Source: Flavobacterium suaedae
GTDB lineage: Bacteria; Bacteroidota; Bacteroidia; Flavobacteriales; Flavobacteriaceae
Direction: 5' to 3'
NCBI RefSeq assembly: GCF_014642915.1
Contig: NZ_BMJE01000003.1
Span: 186,001-250,000, forward strand
Length of the DNA stretch: 64,000 nt
The notes under the pieces were generated by a model. It did no database searches, was not told the DNA's origin, and saw only the letters and a list, made by a program, of their open reading frames with translations. The position numbers and the translations under genes are program-made. Positions 15,510-25,774 of the stretch are shown in pieces (positions within the stretch are counted from its first letter, which is position 1; each line of letters begins with the position of its first letter).

Positions 15510-17990
15510 TTAGTCTATTAAATTCAAAAACTCAAGCCCTACCATTATACCATCACCTGCAAAAGCACTCCCCTGATAGGAACGTACATAATCTATACGA
15601 AGTAGCCTGAACTTACCAATACCAACATTACTAAATCCTACAGAAAATTCCTGATAGGGTTTAAATTGCGGTGTCGCTGCCTGATGGTACCCTAAAGTAA
15701 GATTGAACTGTAATAAATTAAGTAATGGTATTTTATTCATTATATAGCCTTTAAAGTCATGGTCGGCATGTATTTCCATATACTTATCATTAGTACTATG
15801 GGTATAATAAGGCAGAATATTAAATGAGTTTAATCGGTTTTGTCCTGCTATTATATTGGTTTGGTTACCATTAAAATGTTTATAATCTACAAATGATATA
15901 TCCTCTGCATTAAAAAACTTACCTCCCGAAAGTTTAAACCCAAAATTCCCCTTATTACCTAAATCGGTTTTATAGGTCATACTTCCTGCCAGGAAATCGT
16001 AATTATACCTATGCTCACTACCTGCAAAGCCTTTCTCGTACATAAATTTAAAAGAAGGATAGTCTTCACTACGAATAGGTATTTTACCATCCGGTCTGTT
16101 TATATATTTTTCTCCAAACCTAATAGTAGCATAGGCTCTTGCCTTCATTAAGTTATGTGTTTCAAAAGCAGGAGCATCAGATTCGGGGTCTAATGGGTTG
16201 TTCGATGTATAATCATCTTTTCCCTTAAATAAAACATAATCTGTATTATTTGTTAATGCTTTTCTTCGGGTATATTCTATATTACCCGCCATAAACAAAC
16301 CTGTAAATATGTTTTGCTGGTATTGTGCCTTAGCAAAGGTATTGCCGTACAGCTTCATATAGTTATTTTCATATACTAATGACCTAAACATATTCAGCCA
16401 ACGTGTAATAGGTTCTGCTTCGTTATACTGCTCCGCTTTGCTACCTCCTGTTAAATATAGCAATGCATTATTTTCACGGTTAAACCTGTGTATAAAACTA
16501 CCGGTAACCCTAAGCCTGTCTTCGGCTATACCATAATTAAAATCAGTTCGTATACTGGTATACTTACCGGTTTCTTCATTATACTTATTAAATGAGAGTC
16601 CTGTCTTAAAGTTCCACCCCTGTACAGTATTAAAACTTATACCGCTCAAACTTATAAGCCCATCATAAGTATAGCGTGTATTTTTATAAGAGTTTCTGTA
16701 CGTATAGCCTTTAAGTACATCAAACACTCTAAACTTATTGTTTTTCTTATCTATAGAATCTAAATAAGCTTTAGAGCTATGTAAGGTTTGTATACTGTCT
16801 TTTTCTATATAATCTGTAACCTCTTCTTCGGTTAACGGGATTGGTCTTACTTCTTTCCAGTAAAGAGAGTCCTTTTTATTTGAATCTCTCTCAAAGTACA
16901 CTATCTCTTTACCGAATGTATCTTTTTCAAATTGGTCTTTAAAAACATAATTGGTATATATGTGGGAAAATTTACCATTAAACTTTATACCGAATGCTCC
17001 CGCTTTAAAATCAAAAAACTGAGAATTTTTTGCCCAAACCCTGTTATGCTCATTAAAACTGAAATTTTGTTTTAAATTCATCGTTTCAATTATGGGCTGT
17101 TGCATTCTGTAGCCCTTAATATCCAAATCTACCGCCGAAATAGCCCAGCTTTTTTCTACTATATAAATATACCCTTCAAAAACAGGTTCTTTATCCCTGC
17201 GTGGTATTACCTTTATTTTGTTTATCATAGTTTCATTTTCATCAAAAAAACTTCCTTCAAATGAAAACCTATAGTAATTAAAGGCATTATCTGCCAACGG
17301 AGAAACCATGTTAATACCAAATTCTATATAATTATCGTAAAAATTATAAAATGTACCCATAGCAGTGTTATAACTAAATCCGTTATCATCACCACTAATT
17401 TTGGAGGCTATTATATGCTCCTTCAAATTATCCGGCTGCTCAAACTTAATTTTTGAAACTGTTTCCGACAGGTAAATTATTCCGCTGCCTGTACTGTCTA
17501 AAGCTTTTTTTTCTTCTTCCAGAGATATTCCCAGTATTTTATCCGGCATATCTGCCACCCTAAAAAGTCCCTTAGAGTAAAAATCAGCTTCAAAACGACC
17601 TGTTTTAGCAGAATTTTTCTTTTTATTGGCTATTGCACTGCGCATTATAGCATTGGCGGGGTTTTCATCGCTTGAAATAACAACTTCATTAAGCTGGTAA
17701 TGTTCTTCTTCCAGTGTAATGTTTATTGTTTTTTCAGTGTTAGTAAGTGATACCGGAACACGCTTAGTTTTAAACCCTATTGATTGAAATAATAGTGCAT
17801 AATTATTTTCGGATTTAACATCAAGTTGGTATTCTCCATTTTCATTTGCAGTAGTACCTTGGTATGTGTTTTCTACCGTAATACTAACAAATGGTATAGG
17901 TTCTCCATCGGTTGATGTAATTTTTCCTTTTATTTGAGAAAATGCCGAAATACAATATAAAAAGAACAGTGCTGTAAATATTCTGAGCAT
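15510..17990 (-). CDS. DUF5686 outer membrane protein with CarboxypepD-like domain
   Basis: 826 residues. Signal peptide (FTALFFLYCISAFSQ), then a carboxypeptidase-regulatory-like domain (about 17-105; IKGKITSTDGEPIPFVSITVENT, GTTANENGEYQL, FQSIGFKTKRVPV, ending ITLEEEHYQLNEVVIS), the usual N-terminal unit of TonB-dependent receptors and their relatives. The rest is the DUF5686 region, a large beta-barrel ending in VRSYQGSAFAGDGIMVGLEFLNLID. Outer membrane; no plug signature of a SusC/TonB receptor is seen. Function unknown. Confidence 0.85.
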   Translation of the reverse strand: MLRIFTALFFLYCISAFSQIKGKITSTDGEPIPFVSITVENTYQGTTANENGEYQLDVKSENNYALLFQSIGFKTKRVPVSLTNTEKTINITLEEEHYQLNEVVISSDENPANAIMRSAIANKKKNSAKTGRFEADFYSKGLFRVADMPDKILGISLEEEKKALDSTGSGIIYLSETVSKIKFEQPDNLKEHIIASKISGDDNGFSYNTAMGTFYNFYDNYIEFGINMVSPLADNAFNYYRFSFEGSFFDENETMINKIKVIPRRDKEPVFEGYIYIVEKSWAISAVDLDIKGYRMQQPIIETMNLKQNFSFNEHNRVWAKNSQFFDFKAGAFGIKFNGKFSHIYTNYVFKDQFEKDTFGKEIVYFERDSNKKDSLYWKEVRPIPLTEEEVTDYIEKDSIQTLHSSKAYLDSIDKKNNKFRVFDVLKGYTYRNSYKNTRYTYDGLISLSGISFNTVQGWNFKTGLSFNKYNEETGKYTSIRTDFNYGIAEDRLRVTGSFIHRFNRENNALLYLTGGSKAEQYNEAEPITRWLNMFRSLVYENNYMKLYGNTFAKAQYQQNIFTGLFMAGNIEYTRRKALTNNTDYVLFKGKDDYTSNNPLDPESDAPAFETHNLMKARAYATIRFGEKYINRPDGKIPIRSEDYPSFKFMYEKGFAGSEHRYNYDFLAGSMTYKTDLGNKGNFGFKLSGGKFFNAEDISFVDYKHFNGNQTNIIAGQNRLNSFNILPYYTHSTNDKYMEIHADHDFKGYIMNKIPLLNLLQFNLTLGYHQAATPQFKPYQEFSVGFSNVGIGKFRLLRIDYVRSYQGSAFAGDGIMVGLEFLNLID

Positions 17991-18208
17991 AAATAGTTGG
18001 GTATAGGTTTGTATTGGTTATAGTGATTAGACGACGATACGTTTAGAAAGGTTGTATGGTATTATTAAAAGTAAACCTTTGAAAAAGAAAATATGTTATA
18101 ATTAAGTCAAAAAAACTTATATGCGCTAAAATATTTAAGTTGCTAATTATTTGCTTAGTAATAAATAGTTATTCTTTGCCGGTGTATATTTGCTACAGAT
18201 AGATAAGA

Positions 18209-18475
18209 ATGAAAAAACTAAACGAAAAAGTACTTCGCAAAGAAAGTATAATACGAAAAGTTCAGTACGATAAAGAGTGGTTTTACTCCGTTGAAGATAT
18301 TGCTGACTACCTGAAAGAGGACTTAACAGGTATTGAATATATAAACCTGAATGTTCTTACTGAATACGGAATGGTAAATATGCCATGTGCCACACTGGAA
18401 GACATTAAGCGAATACTTAACAAAGAACCTTTACAGGGATTTAGCAGTAGTGTATCCCAAAAAAAAGATAATTAA
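18209..18475 (+). CDS. Small BRO-N/antirepressor-like protein, unknown
   Basis: 88 residues, no signal peptide. The sequence SIIRKVQYDKEWFYSVEDIADYL, with a tryptophan and FYSVEDI, resembles the start of BRO-N / DinD-like domains found in phage antirepressors, but it stops far short of a full domain and no phage gene is near, so this is a weak similarity. The end is 17 bp from the convergent neighbour with no terminator between. Function unknown. Confidence 0.45.
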   Translation: MKKLNEKVLRKESIIRKVQYDKEWFYSVEDIADYLKEDLTGIEYINLNVLTEYGMVNMPCATLEDIKRILNKEPLQGFSSSVSQKKDN

Positions 18476-18492
18476 ACTAAATCTTATTTGTC

Positions 18493-19329
18493 TTATTTGT
18501 CTTCATCTTTCTCTGCCTGATATTCCATTATTTTATCCCAGGCTTTCCTTTTCATTACAACCAACTCATTTGTCTCGCATTTCCAAATAGAAACATATTT
18601 TTCTGACATTACATAATAATTTTCCCAGCCTGTATAAGGGCAATACAGCATTAAAGTACAAACATCCGTAACAGTTATTAGTTCTCCTGTGCTTTTTAAG
18701 TGACTGTGCATGCCTGTTATTATCTTTTCTTCTCTGTTTCCATAATCCATTACTATTATATTATTGTGTAATGATTTCTTTTTCTTAACCTTATTCTTTT
18801 TATCAAATGTTATTAAGTAATCATTACCAAACACTATTACTCCCGGTTGTGTAGGTCCTGTTAATATATATACTTTTTTATCTTTCCCTTCTATTAAGGG
18901 TATATAGTTATAGTTCATATCCTCATAATGCTTAAACATAGGGTCATTACTAAAAGTAAGCTTAATGGCTTCAACTCTAATTTCATATAAATCCTTTTCT
19001 AAAGAAGTCATTACTCTTGTTATAGTATCTACTTTTACTGTTTCTGCTAAAAAACTATCATCAAAACTAAATGAGGTATGTATTTTAGGTTCTTCTTGCT
19101 TATCATAAAACACACAAATATGCCTGCCCTCATCAGAAGTATAGGAAAAATAGCCTCCAGTACGTTCCATCCTGTCAGGGTAATGCTCTATGAGTATATC
19201 TGTTCCGTTCCATGACGCTTTTTCTGAATTATATAGCAGTCTTGCTTCTGCCATAATTTCATCAGTGTTTTGGGCGTTTAATAAAGTAGCAAATAGTATA
19301 AAAACCATAGTAAGTAATTTTTGTATCAT
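18493..19329 (-). CDS. Secreted hypothetical protein
   Basis: 278 residues with a clear signal peptide (LLTMVFILFATLLNAQ), so exported. The mature part is mixed alpha/beta without a recognised motif; the terminal QAEKDEDK is charged. It has a start at 19329 and ends 17 bp from the convergent 18209 gene. No family assigned. Confidence 0.6.
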   Translation of the reverse strand: MIQKLLTMVFILFATLLNAQNTDEIMAEARLLYNSEKASWNGTDILIEHYPDRMERTGGYFSYTSDEGRHICVFYDKQEEPKIHTSFSFDDSFLAETVKVDTITRVMTSLEKDLYEIRVEAIKLTFSNDPMFKHYEDMNYNYIPLIEGKDKKVYILTGPTQPGVIVFGNDYLITFDKKNKVKKKKSLHNNIIVMDYGNREEKIITGMHSHLKSTGELITVTDVCTLMLYCPYTGWENYYVMSEKYVSIWKCETNELVVMKRKAWDKIMEYQAEKDEDK

Positions 19330-19381
19330 CTTCAGTAAAGTTTATAAGTTTTAGGAAAGATATTAATATTATTTTTTACTT

Positions 19382-19417
19382 ATAAAAAATGCCCTTTTAT
19401 TTTCCATAAAAGGGCAT
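19382..19417 (-). terminator. Terminator of the 86-residue membrane protein gene
   Basis: Perfect 12-bp stem ATGCCCTTTTAT / ATAAAAGGGCAT around TTTCC, with the T-run on the minus strand (A-run at 19384-19389). Confidence 0.85.
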
Positions 19418-19465
19418 AAACGCAAATTCAATACAATCTCTTATTATTAAAAGAGGTTAATTTTT

Positions 19466-19726
19466 TTAATCACGGTTTACCTCTACATTTTCTTTTTGGT
19501 CGTGACCTTCTACTTTTACTAATTTATTATAAACCCCTAAAAGCAAAAACGGAGCAGCCCATTGTCCTACAAAAAGAGCTGACTTTTCTTTTCCTACTGC
19601 TTTTAATGTAGCAGATACTGCCATAGAACCCAATGCAGACCATAAAAATACGTCTGATGGTAGTTTAGAAGTTTGCTTTTCTATAGCCTTTGCTACTTTC
19701 CCTTCGGTGTGATCTTTCTTAATCAT
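19466..19726 (-). CDS. Small conserved membrane protein, unknown
   Basis: 86 residues with two hydrophobic segments (about 26-44, DVFLWSALGSMAVSATLKA, and 50-66, ALFVGQWAAPFLLLGVY) and charged ends, including a HDQKENVEVNRD tail. Similar small proteins are seen in flavobacteria, usually as uncharacterised stress-related inner membrane proteins; I cannot give a role. Monocistronic. Confidence 0.6.
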   Translation of the reverse strand: MIKKDHTEGKVAKAIEKQTSKLPSDVFLWSALGSMAVSATLKAVGKEKSALFVGQWAAPFLLLGVYNKLVKVEGHDQKENVEVNRD

Positions 19727-19875
19727 AGCTAAATTTTTAATTATTAATATTTTACCTGATTATAAAGGTACTCATATATAAAATCAACAAATTATATAGC
19801 ATTGTTAATTACTTGTAAGATTACGTTAAACCTTACGGGTATAGTTTTTGTACATTTATATAAAAATAATGCTTT

Positions 19876-20499
19876 ATGAAATCACTTTATATATTACTTA
19901 TTGGTGCAATTATAGTAACAGGGTGCAGACCCGCAGCTTCTACTCAGGTTCCTGAAAAGTTTAATTCTGATTCTGAAAAAGGCTTAGTGGCTGGCACAAT
20001 TACTTTTGAAGGAGAAAGACCAATAAATGATATTTACCGTTTTTTCTATGAACCTGTAAAAGGCGACAAAAAGTTCATAAGAAAAAATGATGGTAAAGTT
20101 GAAATAATAACACGTGTAAAAAATGAATCTGCCTATAATGGTGATTTCAATGACAATAAAACCTATTTATTTGTTATAGAAACCGCTCCCGGCAGTTATG
20201 CTTTTAACCAATATAACTATCTGGATCATATTGGTTATACCGGTACCGTAAGTTCCAGTAAAAAGTTTGCTATACCTTTTAACGTTAAAGCAGGGCAAAT
20301 AACATATATAGGAGAGTTTACCTATAAAGAAAATGCTACCCCGGGAGAACCCCGAATTTATATATGGGATAAATTTAGCAGAGATATAACAGAGTTTAAA
20401 AATAAATATCCACAAATTGACTGGGGACTGGCTACTAATAGTACCGTAAAATCAGGAGATAATGGTAATGGTATTATAAGCTTCATGGAATCAGAATAA
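19876..20499 (+). CDS. Hypothetical lipoprotein
   Basis: 207 residues with signal peptide and lipobox (IIVTGC, Cys17), hence lipid-anchored in the envelope. The mature part starts with a beta-strand (GLVAGTITFEGERPIND) and has several strand repeats up to IYIWDKFSRDI, as in carbohydrate-binding or carboxypeptidase-regulatory-like folds. No family assigned with confidence. Confidence 0.65.
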   Translation: MKSLYILLIGAIIVTGCRPAASTQVPEKFNSDSEKGLVAGTITFEGERPINDIYRFFYEPVKGDKKFIRKNDGKVEIITRVKNESAYNGDFNDNKTYLFVIETAPGSYAFNQYNYLDHIGYTGTVSSSKKFAIPFNVKAGQITYIGEFTYKENATPGEPRIYIWDKFSRDITEFKNKYPQIDWGLATNSTVKSGDNGNGIISFMESE

Positions 20500-20652
20500 T
20501 GAAAATATTAAAAATTCACTTTTTAATCAGAATAATTTTATTTTTTTCTAACAAATTTCTTTTTTTCTGTTAAACCCAGATATTTTAACACTTTTCATTG
20601 CGTTTTTAGTAACCATCTCTATACTTTTATAAGAACTAAACTTATAAATCTT

Positions 20653-20886
20653 ATGGAAAAAATTACTTATGATGCAATGCGCAACTTTATTCTAGAGAAT
20701 GAATTGACAGACAGTGTGGCAATTAGCCTGCACCCTGACAGTTTTGACGAACTGGTAATGGACTATCTGGATTTTAATGGGAACAAGATAGAACGACCGT
20801 TCGAAATTTTGGGAATTGAAATACTACAGGATAACACCGGTAGTGTTTCTAAAAACAAAATAAACACAATGAATATGGTACAATAA
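20653..20886 (+). CDS. Small protein of unknown function, paralogue of the 2781 gene
   Basis: 77 residues, no signal or membrane segment. It shares with the 2781 product the pattern FIL-x-N-x-L-x-D-x-V, the LHP motif (LHPDSFDEL) and a late I-x-GI-x-I-x-x-D segment. Acidic where the paralogue is basic. Also monocistronic and followed by a strong palindromic terminator, as the paralogue is. Family unknown. Confidence 0.65.
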   Translation: MEKITYDAMRNFILENELTDSVAISLHPDSFDELVMDYLDFNGNKIERPFEILGIEILQDNTGSVSKNKINTMNMVQ

Positions 20887-20911
20887 TTACTTTGCACAAA
20901 ATTTTCAAAAA

Positions 20912-20949
20912 AAGAAAGCCCGCTTTATTTAAATAAAGCGGGCTTTCTT
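20912..20949. terminator. Bidirectional terminator, perfect 38-bp palindrome
   Basis: AAGAAAGCCCGC ... GCGGGCTTTCTT centred on TTTAAA. Lies between the paralogue gene (+) and hisS (-). Confidence 0.85.
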
Positions 20950-20969
20950 ATTATAAGTTATTTTTTGTT

Positions 20970-22340
20970 TTACTTTAAGCGTTCAATAAGTTCCTCTAAA
21001 CTTACGCTTTCCTGCTCTCCCGAAGCCATGTTCTTTAAAGTATATTTACCTTCTGCCATTTCCTGTTCTCCTGTAACTACTGTATACGGTATGTTTCTCC
21101 TGTCTGCATGCTGAAACTGTTTTTTCATTTTAGCTGCATCAGGATATAGTTCAGCTTTTATACCCAGCTCACGGAATTTTTTAACCGCTCTCATGCTGTA
21201 TAAAGCCTCTTTATCGCCAAAGTTTATAAACAATACTTTAGTGCCTTCGGTTACGGTTTCAGGGAACAATGAAAGTTCTTCCAATACTAGGTAAATTCTG
21301 TCTAAACCAAACGAAATACCTACACCACTCATATCTCTTAACCCGAATATTCCGGTAAGGTCATCATAACGACCACCTCCACCAATAGAGCCCATTTTTA
21401 CTTCTTCCGGTGCGGTCACTTCAAATATTGCACCGGTGTAATAGTTAAGTCCTCTGGCAAGTGTTACATCTAAATCCAATACTGATTTATCAAGCCCTAA
21501 TGTTTTTACATTATCGCATATAAAGCGTAGCTCCTCTACCCCTTTCATACCTTCTTCTGATGCAGCCAATAATTCAGTCAGTTTTTCCAGCTTTTCATCA
21601 ATAGTACCGGTAAAATTGAATAGTGGCTGTAGTTTTACTAAAGCGGCTTCGCTAATGCCTTTTTCCTGCATTTCTTTCTTTACACCATCTTCGCCTATTT
21701 TATCCAGCTTATCCAGTGCTACAGTAAAATCAATTAGCTTATCTTTTTCACCAATAACCTCAGCAATACCCGATAGTACTTTACGGTTATTAATTTTTAT
21801 GTTTACTCCGTTAATACCCAGTGATGAGAAAACACCGTCATAAAGCTGTACCAACTCAACTTCCTGCCATAGCGACTTACTGCCCACTATATCCGCATCG
21901 CACTGGTAAAACTCTCTAAAGCGTCCTTTCTGTGGGCGGTCTGCACGCCAAACAGGTTGTATTTGGTATCTCCTGAAAGGAAACTCAATATCATTTTGGT
22001 GCTGTACTACATAACGTGCAAAAGGCACAGTAAGGTCATAACGTAATGCCTTTTCTGATATTTGCGGAGTTAGTTTATTACTATCTTTTTGTTGCAGGAA
22101 AAACTCATCTGCCTTTGCAAGATAATCGCCTGAGTTTAATATTTTAAAAATAAGCCTGTCGCCTTCTTCCCCATATTTCCCCATTAATGTATTGTAATTC
22201 TCAAATGAAGGAGTTTCTATGGGATGAAAACCAAAAGTTTCAAAATGATACTTTATTGTCGTTATTATATATTGACGTTTAGCCATCTCTTCTGGTGAGA
22301 AATCTCTTGTACCTTTTGGAATTCCCGGTTTTTGTGCCAT
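20970..22340 (-). CDS. hisS: Histidyl-tRNA synthetase
   Basis: Class II synthetase charging tRNA-His, 456 residues. Visible are [12 protein letters not shown] at the start, motif 2 ([30 protein letters not shown]), the His-specific motif [15 protein letters not shown] and motif 3 region [11 protein letters not shown]...[11 protein letters not shown], followed by the C-terminal anticodon-binding domain. A -7 box lies at 22368-22375. Confidence 0.97.
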   Translation of the reverse strand: MAQKPGIPKGTRDFSPEEMAKRQYIITTIKYHFETFGFHPIETPSFENYNTLMGKYGEEGDRLIFKILNSGDYLAKADEFFLQQKDSNKLTPQISEKALRYDLTVPFARYVVQHQNDIEFPFRRYQIQPVWRADRPQKGRFREFYQCDADIVGSKSLWQEVELVQLYDGVFSSLGINGVNIKINNRKVLSGIAEVIGEKDKLIDFTVALDKLDKIGEDGVKKEMQEKGISEAALVKLQPLFNFTGTIDEKLEKLTELLAASEEGMKGVEELRFICDNVKTLGLDKSVLDLDVTLARGLNYYTGAIFEVTAPEEVKMGSIGGGGRYDDLTGIFGLRDMSGVGISFGLDRIYLVLEELSLFPETVTEGTKVLFINFGDKEALYSMRAVKKFRELGIKAELYPDAAKMKKQFQHADRRNIPYTVVTGEQEMAEGKYTLKNMASGEQESVSLEELIERLK

Positions 22341-22367
22341 ATTCTTAAATCTTAATTTTTATTTACG

Positions 22368-22375
22368 CAAATATA
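22368..22375 (-). promoter_or_regulatory. -7 promoter element (TATATTTG) of hisS
   Basis: Exact TAnnTTTG on the minus strand about 28 bp before the ATG. The -33 TTG at the usual distance is missing. Confidence 0.55.
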
Positions 22376-22489
22376 AGCATTGGTACAGCAAAAAGTAAAG
22401 CATATAACCGCTATTCTGTAATTCGGCTTAATTTTAAAATAATACCTGAAACAAATTCTGTATTTTAGTGGCTTTAAAAACAGTATTGA

Positions 22490-23734
22490 ATGTTTAACCT
22501 GTTCCGAGAAAACACCCGAATAGCACTTTCCTCAATTAAGAGTCAATTATTACGTACTATACTTACGGTAATTATTATAGGTATCGGTATTTTTGCCTTA
22601 GTAGGTATACTTGCCGCAGTAGCAGTACTGGAAAGTACTATTACAGGTAACTTTGCCATGATAGGTACCAACACTTTCTCTATAAGCCGTTATGACTTTT
22701 CGGAACAATTAGGCAGGAACAGGCAGGATGCAAGAGTAAATGCTATTATATCGTATCCGCAAGCAAAAGATTTTCAGGAAAAATATAACTTCCCTACAGG
22801 AGAAGTATCACTATCATTTAATGCTGCCAGTGGCGTAGAAGTAAAACGTGGCAGTGAAAAGACGGATCCAGAAGTTAGTATACTGGGAGCAGATGAGTTT
22901 TATATACCAAATTCAGGACTTGAACTGACTGAAGGACGTAACTTTAATACGTTTGATATATCCAACAACAATTATGTTTGTATACTGGGTTCTGACCTTA
23001 AAAAAGGACTTTTCCCTGATGAAAGTGCTATAAACAAAACAATCTCCATTCGGGGAGCTAAATTTAAAGTAATAGGGGTACTTAAAGAACGAGGTTCCAC
23101 TTTTAATAACCGTCAGGATATGCGTGTGGGTATACCTATACAGTTAGCTCGTTCATTATACAGTGCACCCTATATTAACTACGAAATAAAAGTAAAAGTA
23201 AATGACAGAGATTTACTTGATGCCGCAGTTGATGAAGCCATTATAACCATGAGGCGCGTGCGTGGCTTAAACCCGAGAGAGAAAAATAACTTCGGTATAC
23301 AACGTAGTGATGAACTACTGCAAAACTTAATGTCGCAAACCGAAACACTAAATATAGCTGCCTGGGTTATTGGTATTATTACAGTGTTCGGCTCTTCTAT
23401 TGCATTAATGAATATCATGTTAGTATCAGTAACCGAACGAACTCGCGAAATAGGTGTACGAAAATCACTTGGTGCTAAAAAAGTAACTATAGCCATGCAG
23501 TTTTTTACTGAAACTTTAGTAATTAGCCTTATAGGCGGTGCTGTAGGTATTTTACTGGGTATATTAGTTGGTGGGGTACTCGTTTCATCACTTATGGATG
23601 TTAGTTTCCCTATGCCTTGGCAGGCAATTTCCGCAGCTTTGGGTACTATATTAATAGTTACGTTATTTTCAGGATTATATCCTGCTGTAAAAGCAGCAGC
23701 ACTTAACCCTGTTGATTCATTACGTTACGAGTAG
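22490..23734 (+). CDS. ABC transporter permease (MacB/FtsX type)
   Basis: 414 residues. N-terminal membrane helix (about 19-46), a large extracytoplasmic MacB_PCD domain (about 50-270) and three more helices with the FtsX domain (FGSSIALMNIMLVSVTERTREIGVRKSLGAKK is the diagnostic stretch, then a last helix pair). Such permeases mediate efflux or lipoprotein-like export with a separate ATPase; no ATPase or membrane fusion gene is adjacent, so the partner must be elsewhere. Confidence 0.9.
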   Translation: MFNLFRENTRIALSSIKSQLLRTILTVIIIGIGIFALVGILAAVAVLESTITGNFAMIGTNTFSISRYDFSEQLGRNRQDARVNAIISYPQAKDFQEKYNFPTGEVSLSFNAASGVEVKRGSEKTDPEVSILGADEFYIPNSGLELTEGRNFNTFDISNNNYVCILGSDLKKGLFPDESAINKTISIRGAKFKVIGVLKERGSTFNNRQDMRVGIPIQLARSLYSAPYINYEIKVKVNDRDLLDAAVDEAIITMRRVRGLNPREKNNFGIQRSDELLQNLMSQTETLNIAAWVIGIITVFGSSIALMNIMLVSVTERTREIGVRKSLGAKKVTIAMQFFTETLVISLIGGAVGILLGILVGGVLVSSLMDVSFPMPWQAISAALGTILIVTLFSGLYPAVKAAALNPVDSLRYE

Positions 23735-23753
23735 TTATCTAATAATTTAGATA

Positions 23754-24599
23754 TTACAGCTCAGCTTTAATCATTCTGTCATTACCTGATAAATCCTTTT
23801 TAAGAATGATATTTTTATAGTCTTGTTCTTCAAGCATTGTAACTGTTTCACTACCCAAGTACTGATTTATTTCAAAGTATAATTTACCATCAGGTTTTAG
23901 GCTTTCTTTTGCCAAAGCAGCTATTTTGTCATAAAACAAAAGCGGATTATTATCGTCTACAAACAACGCTGTGTGAGGCTCATAATCCAAAACATTTTTT
24001 TTTATTTCCTGTTTCTCCAAGTTACGAACATACGGGGGGTTGGAAACTATAACATCGTACTCCTCACTAAGTGATGGGGTTGGCAGTATATCCATTTCAA
24101 TAAAAGTTACATTAACACCATTATCAATAGCATTTTGTTTTGCAACTTTTATAGCACCTGCCGAAACATCTATAGCATGAACTTCTGCATTTTTTAAATT
24201 GTGTGCTAAAGCAATTGCTATACACCCGCTACCTGTACCAATATCCAGTAGTTTAATTTTTCCTTTATCGGCATTTTCCTCAATAATCCATTCTACCAGT
24301 TCTTCTGTTTCAGGTCTTGGTATAAGTGTGTTTTCTGTAACGGTAAACTCTAAACCATAAAAATAGGCTTTACCAAAAATGTACTGAATGGGTTTTTGCT
24401 GCTCTAAATCTGCCAAAACAGCATTCCATTGCTCAAACTCATTTTTTGTAAGTTCAGCATCAGGGTTTAAAGCAATATCGGTACGACTCCAACCTTTCAG
24501 GTGTTGCAAAGCAATTACAAAAAACTGATTGGCTTCCTCCCTATCATATAGAGGTGCTAATTTATCTGTAAAAAAATCTCTGTATGCCTTTAACTTCAT
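23754..24599 (-). CDS. prmC: Peptide chain release factor N5-glutamine methyltransferase
   Basis: Methylates the Gln of the GGQ motif in RF1/RF2. 281 residues, an N-terminal helical part (1-95) ending with IPRPETEELVEW, then a SAM-binding Rossmann domain with LDIGTGSGCIAIALA (118-132) and the NPPY motif (187-190). Complete. Promoter box at 24619-24626. Convergent with the ABC permease gene, 19 bp apart, with no terminator visible. Confidence 0.93.
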   Translation of the reverse strand: MKLKAYRDFFTDKLAPLYDREEANQFFVIALQHLKGWSRTDIALNPDAELTKNEFEQWNAVLADLEQQKPIQYIFGKAYFYGLEFTVTENTLIPRPETEELVEWIIEENADKGKIKLLDIGTGSGCIAIALAHNLKNAEVHAIDVSAGAIKVAKQNAIDNGVNVTFIEMDILPTPSLSEEYDVIVSNPPYVRNLEKQEIKKNVLDYEPHTALFVDDNNPLLFYDKIAALAKESLKPDGKLYFEINQYLGSETVTMLEEQDYKNIILKKDLSGNDRMIKAEL

Positions 24600-24618
24600 T
24601 CTATAGTTTTAAGTTCTG

Positions 24619-24626
24619 CAAACTTA
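24619..24626 (-). promoter_or_regulatory. -7 promoter element (TAAGTTTG) of prmC
   Basis: Exact TAnnTTTG on the minus strand, about 20 bp before the ATG. Confidence 0.5.
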
Positions 24627-24706
24627 CTACTATTTACTCTTTCCTACTGTTAGTAGTGCTTTAAAACCTAAATCTTTGTAATTTTACTGTTTTACTACTG
24701 CACAAT

Positions 24707-25774
24707 ATGAATCACGAAATATACATGCAACGCTGTCTGGAACTGGCAGCAAAAGGACTACGGGAAGCAATGCCAAACCCTTCAGTTGGGGCAGTATTGG
24801 TGTACAACAACCGTATTATTGGCGAAGGGCACACCTCTCCTTACGGCGGTCCGCATGGCGAAGTAAATTGTGTAAATTCAGTAAAAGAAGAGGATAAACA
24901 CTTGATTGACAAGGCAACACTTTATGTAAGCCTTGAGCCTTGCAGCCATTATGGGAAAACACCTCCCTGCTGCGACTTAATTATACAGCAACGCATTCCT
25001 AAAATTGTTATCGGCACTACCGACCCTCATGAAAAAGTAGCAGGTCGCGGTATTAAAAAACTGCAAGAAGCGGGTAAAGAAGTTATAACAGGCGTTTTAG
25101 AAAAAGAATGCAGGGAACTCAACAAACGCTTTTTTACCTTTCATGAAAAAAAACGCCCTTACATTATTTTAAAATGGGCAGAAAGCGTAGATGGTTTTTT
25201 AAGCCCTGAACCCGCACCTAATACTGAAAAACGCCCGGTGTGGATTACTAATAAATATTCACGCCAATTAGTACACAAATGGCGCAGTGAGGAAATGGCT
25301 ATTTTAGTAGGTACACAAACTGTTATTGATGACGACCCGCAACTTGATGTTAGAAGCTGGACAGGCACGAACCCGACACGAATTGTTCTTGACAGACAAA
25401 ATAGGATTGATAGTGAATATGCTGTTAAAAATCTTAAAACAAAATCAATTATCTTGACAGAGCAATCTGATTTCCATAATTTAGATAATCTTGAATATGA
25501 GGTTATTTCTTTTCAGGAAAATTTGGCTAAAAAAATTACAGATGTGCTGTATAAGCATAACTTACAGTCGGTAATTATAGAAGGTGGCAGACAAACATTG
25601 CAAACTTTTATTGATGCTGAGCTGTGGGATGAAGCAAGGATTTTTAAAGGTGAAAATATCTTTAAAAAAGGTACACCGGCACCTCGTTTAGTTCAAATAC
25701 CTGAAAGCAAATTCTCGTTACTAAATGATGAACTTTTAATTTGTAGGCGTTATGGTAAAGACAATAATATTTGA
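24707..25774 (+). CDS. ribD: Bifunctional riboflavin deaminase/reductase RibD
   Basis: Two steps of riboflavin synthesis: deaminates and then reduces the pyrimidine intermediate from GTP. 355 residues. The N-terminal deaminase has the zinc site His50-x-Glu52 (GPHGEVNCV), Cys79 and Cys88 (EPCSHYGKTPPCC); the C-terminal reductase has KWAESVDGFLSP and VIIEGGRQTLQTFID. Overlaps the HAD gene by 23 bp, so it is probably one transcript. The lumazine synthase gene (ribH) is at 41340. Confidence 0.95.
   Translation: MNHEIYMQRCLELAAKGLREAMPNPSVGAVLVYNNRIIGEGHTSPYGGPHGEVNCVNSVKEEDKHLIDKATLYVSLEPCSHYGKTPPCCDLIIQQRIPKIVIGTTDPHEKVAGRGIKKLQEAGKEVITGVLEKECRELNKRFFTFHEKKRPYIILKWAESVDGFLSPEPAPNTEKRPVWITNKYSRQLVHKWRSEEMAILVGTQTVIDDDPQLDVRSWTGTNPTRIVLDRQNRIDSEYAVKNLKTKSIILTEQSDFHNLDNLEYEVISFQENLAKKITDVLYKHNLQSVIIEGGRQTLQTFIDAELWDEARIFKGENIFKKGTPAPRLVQIPESKFSLLNDELLICRRYGKDNNI

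Noticed and set aside
18209..18475. Prophage remnant
   Set aside because: One weak BRO-N-like similarity and no other phage-type gene around.
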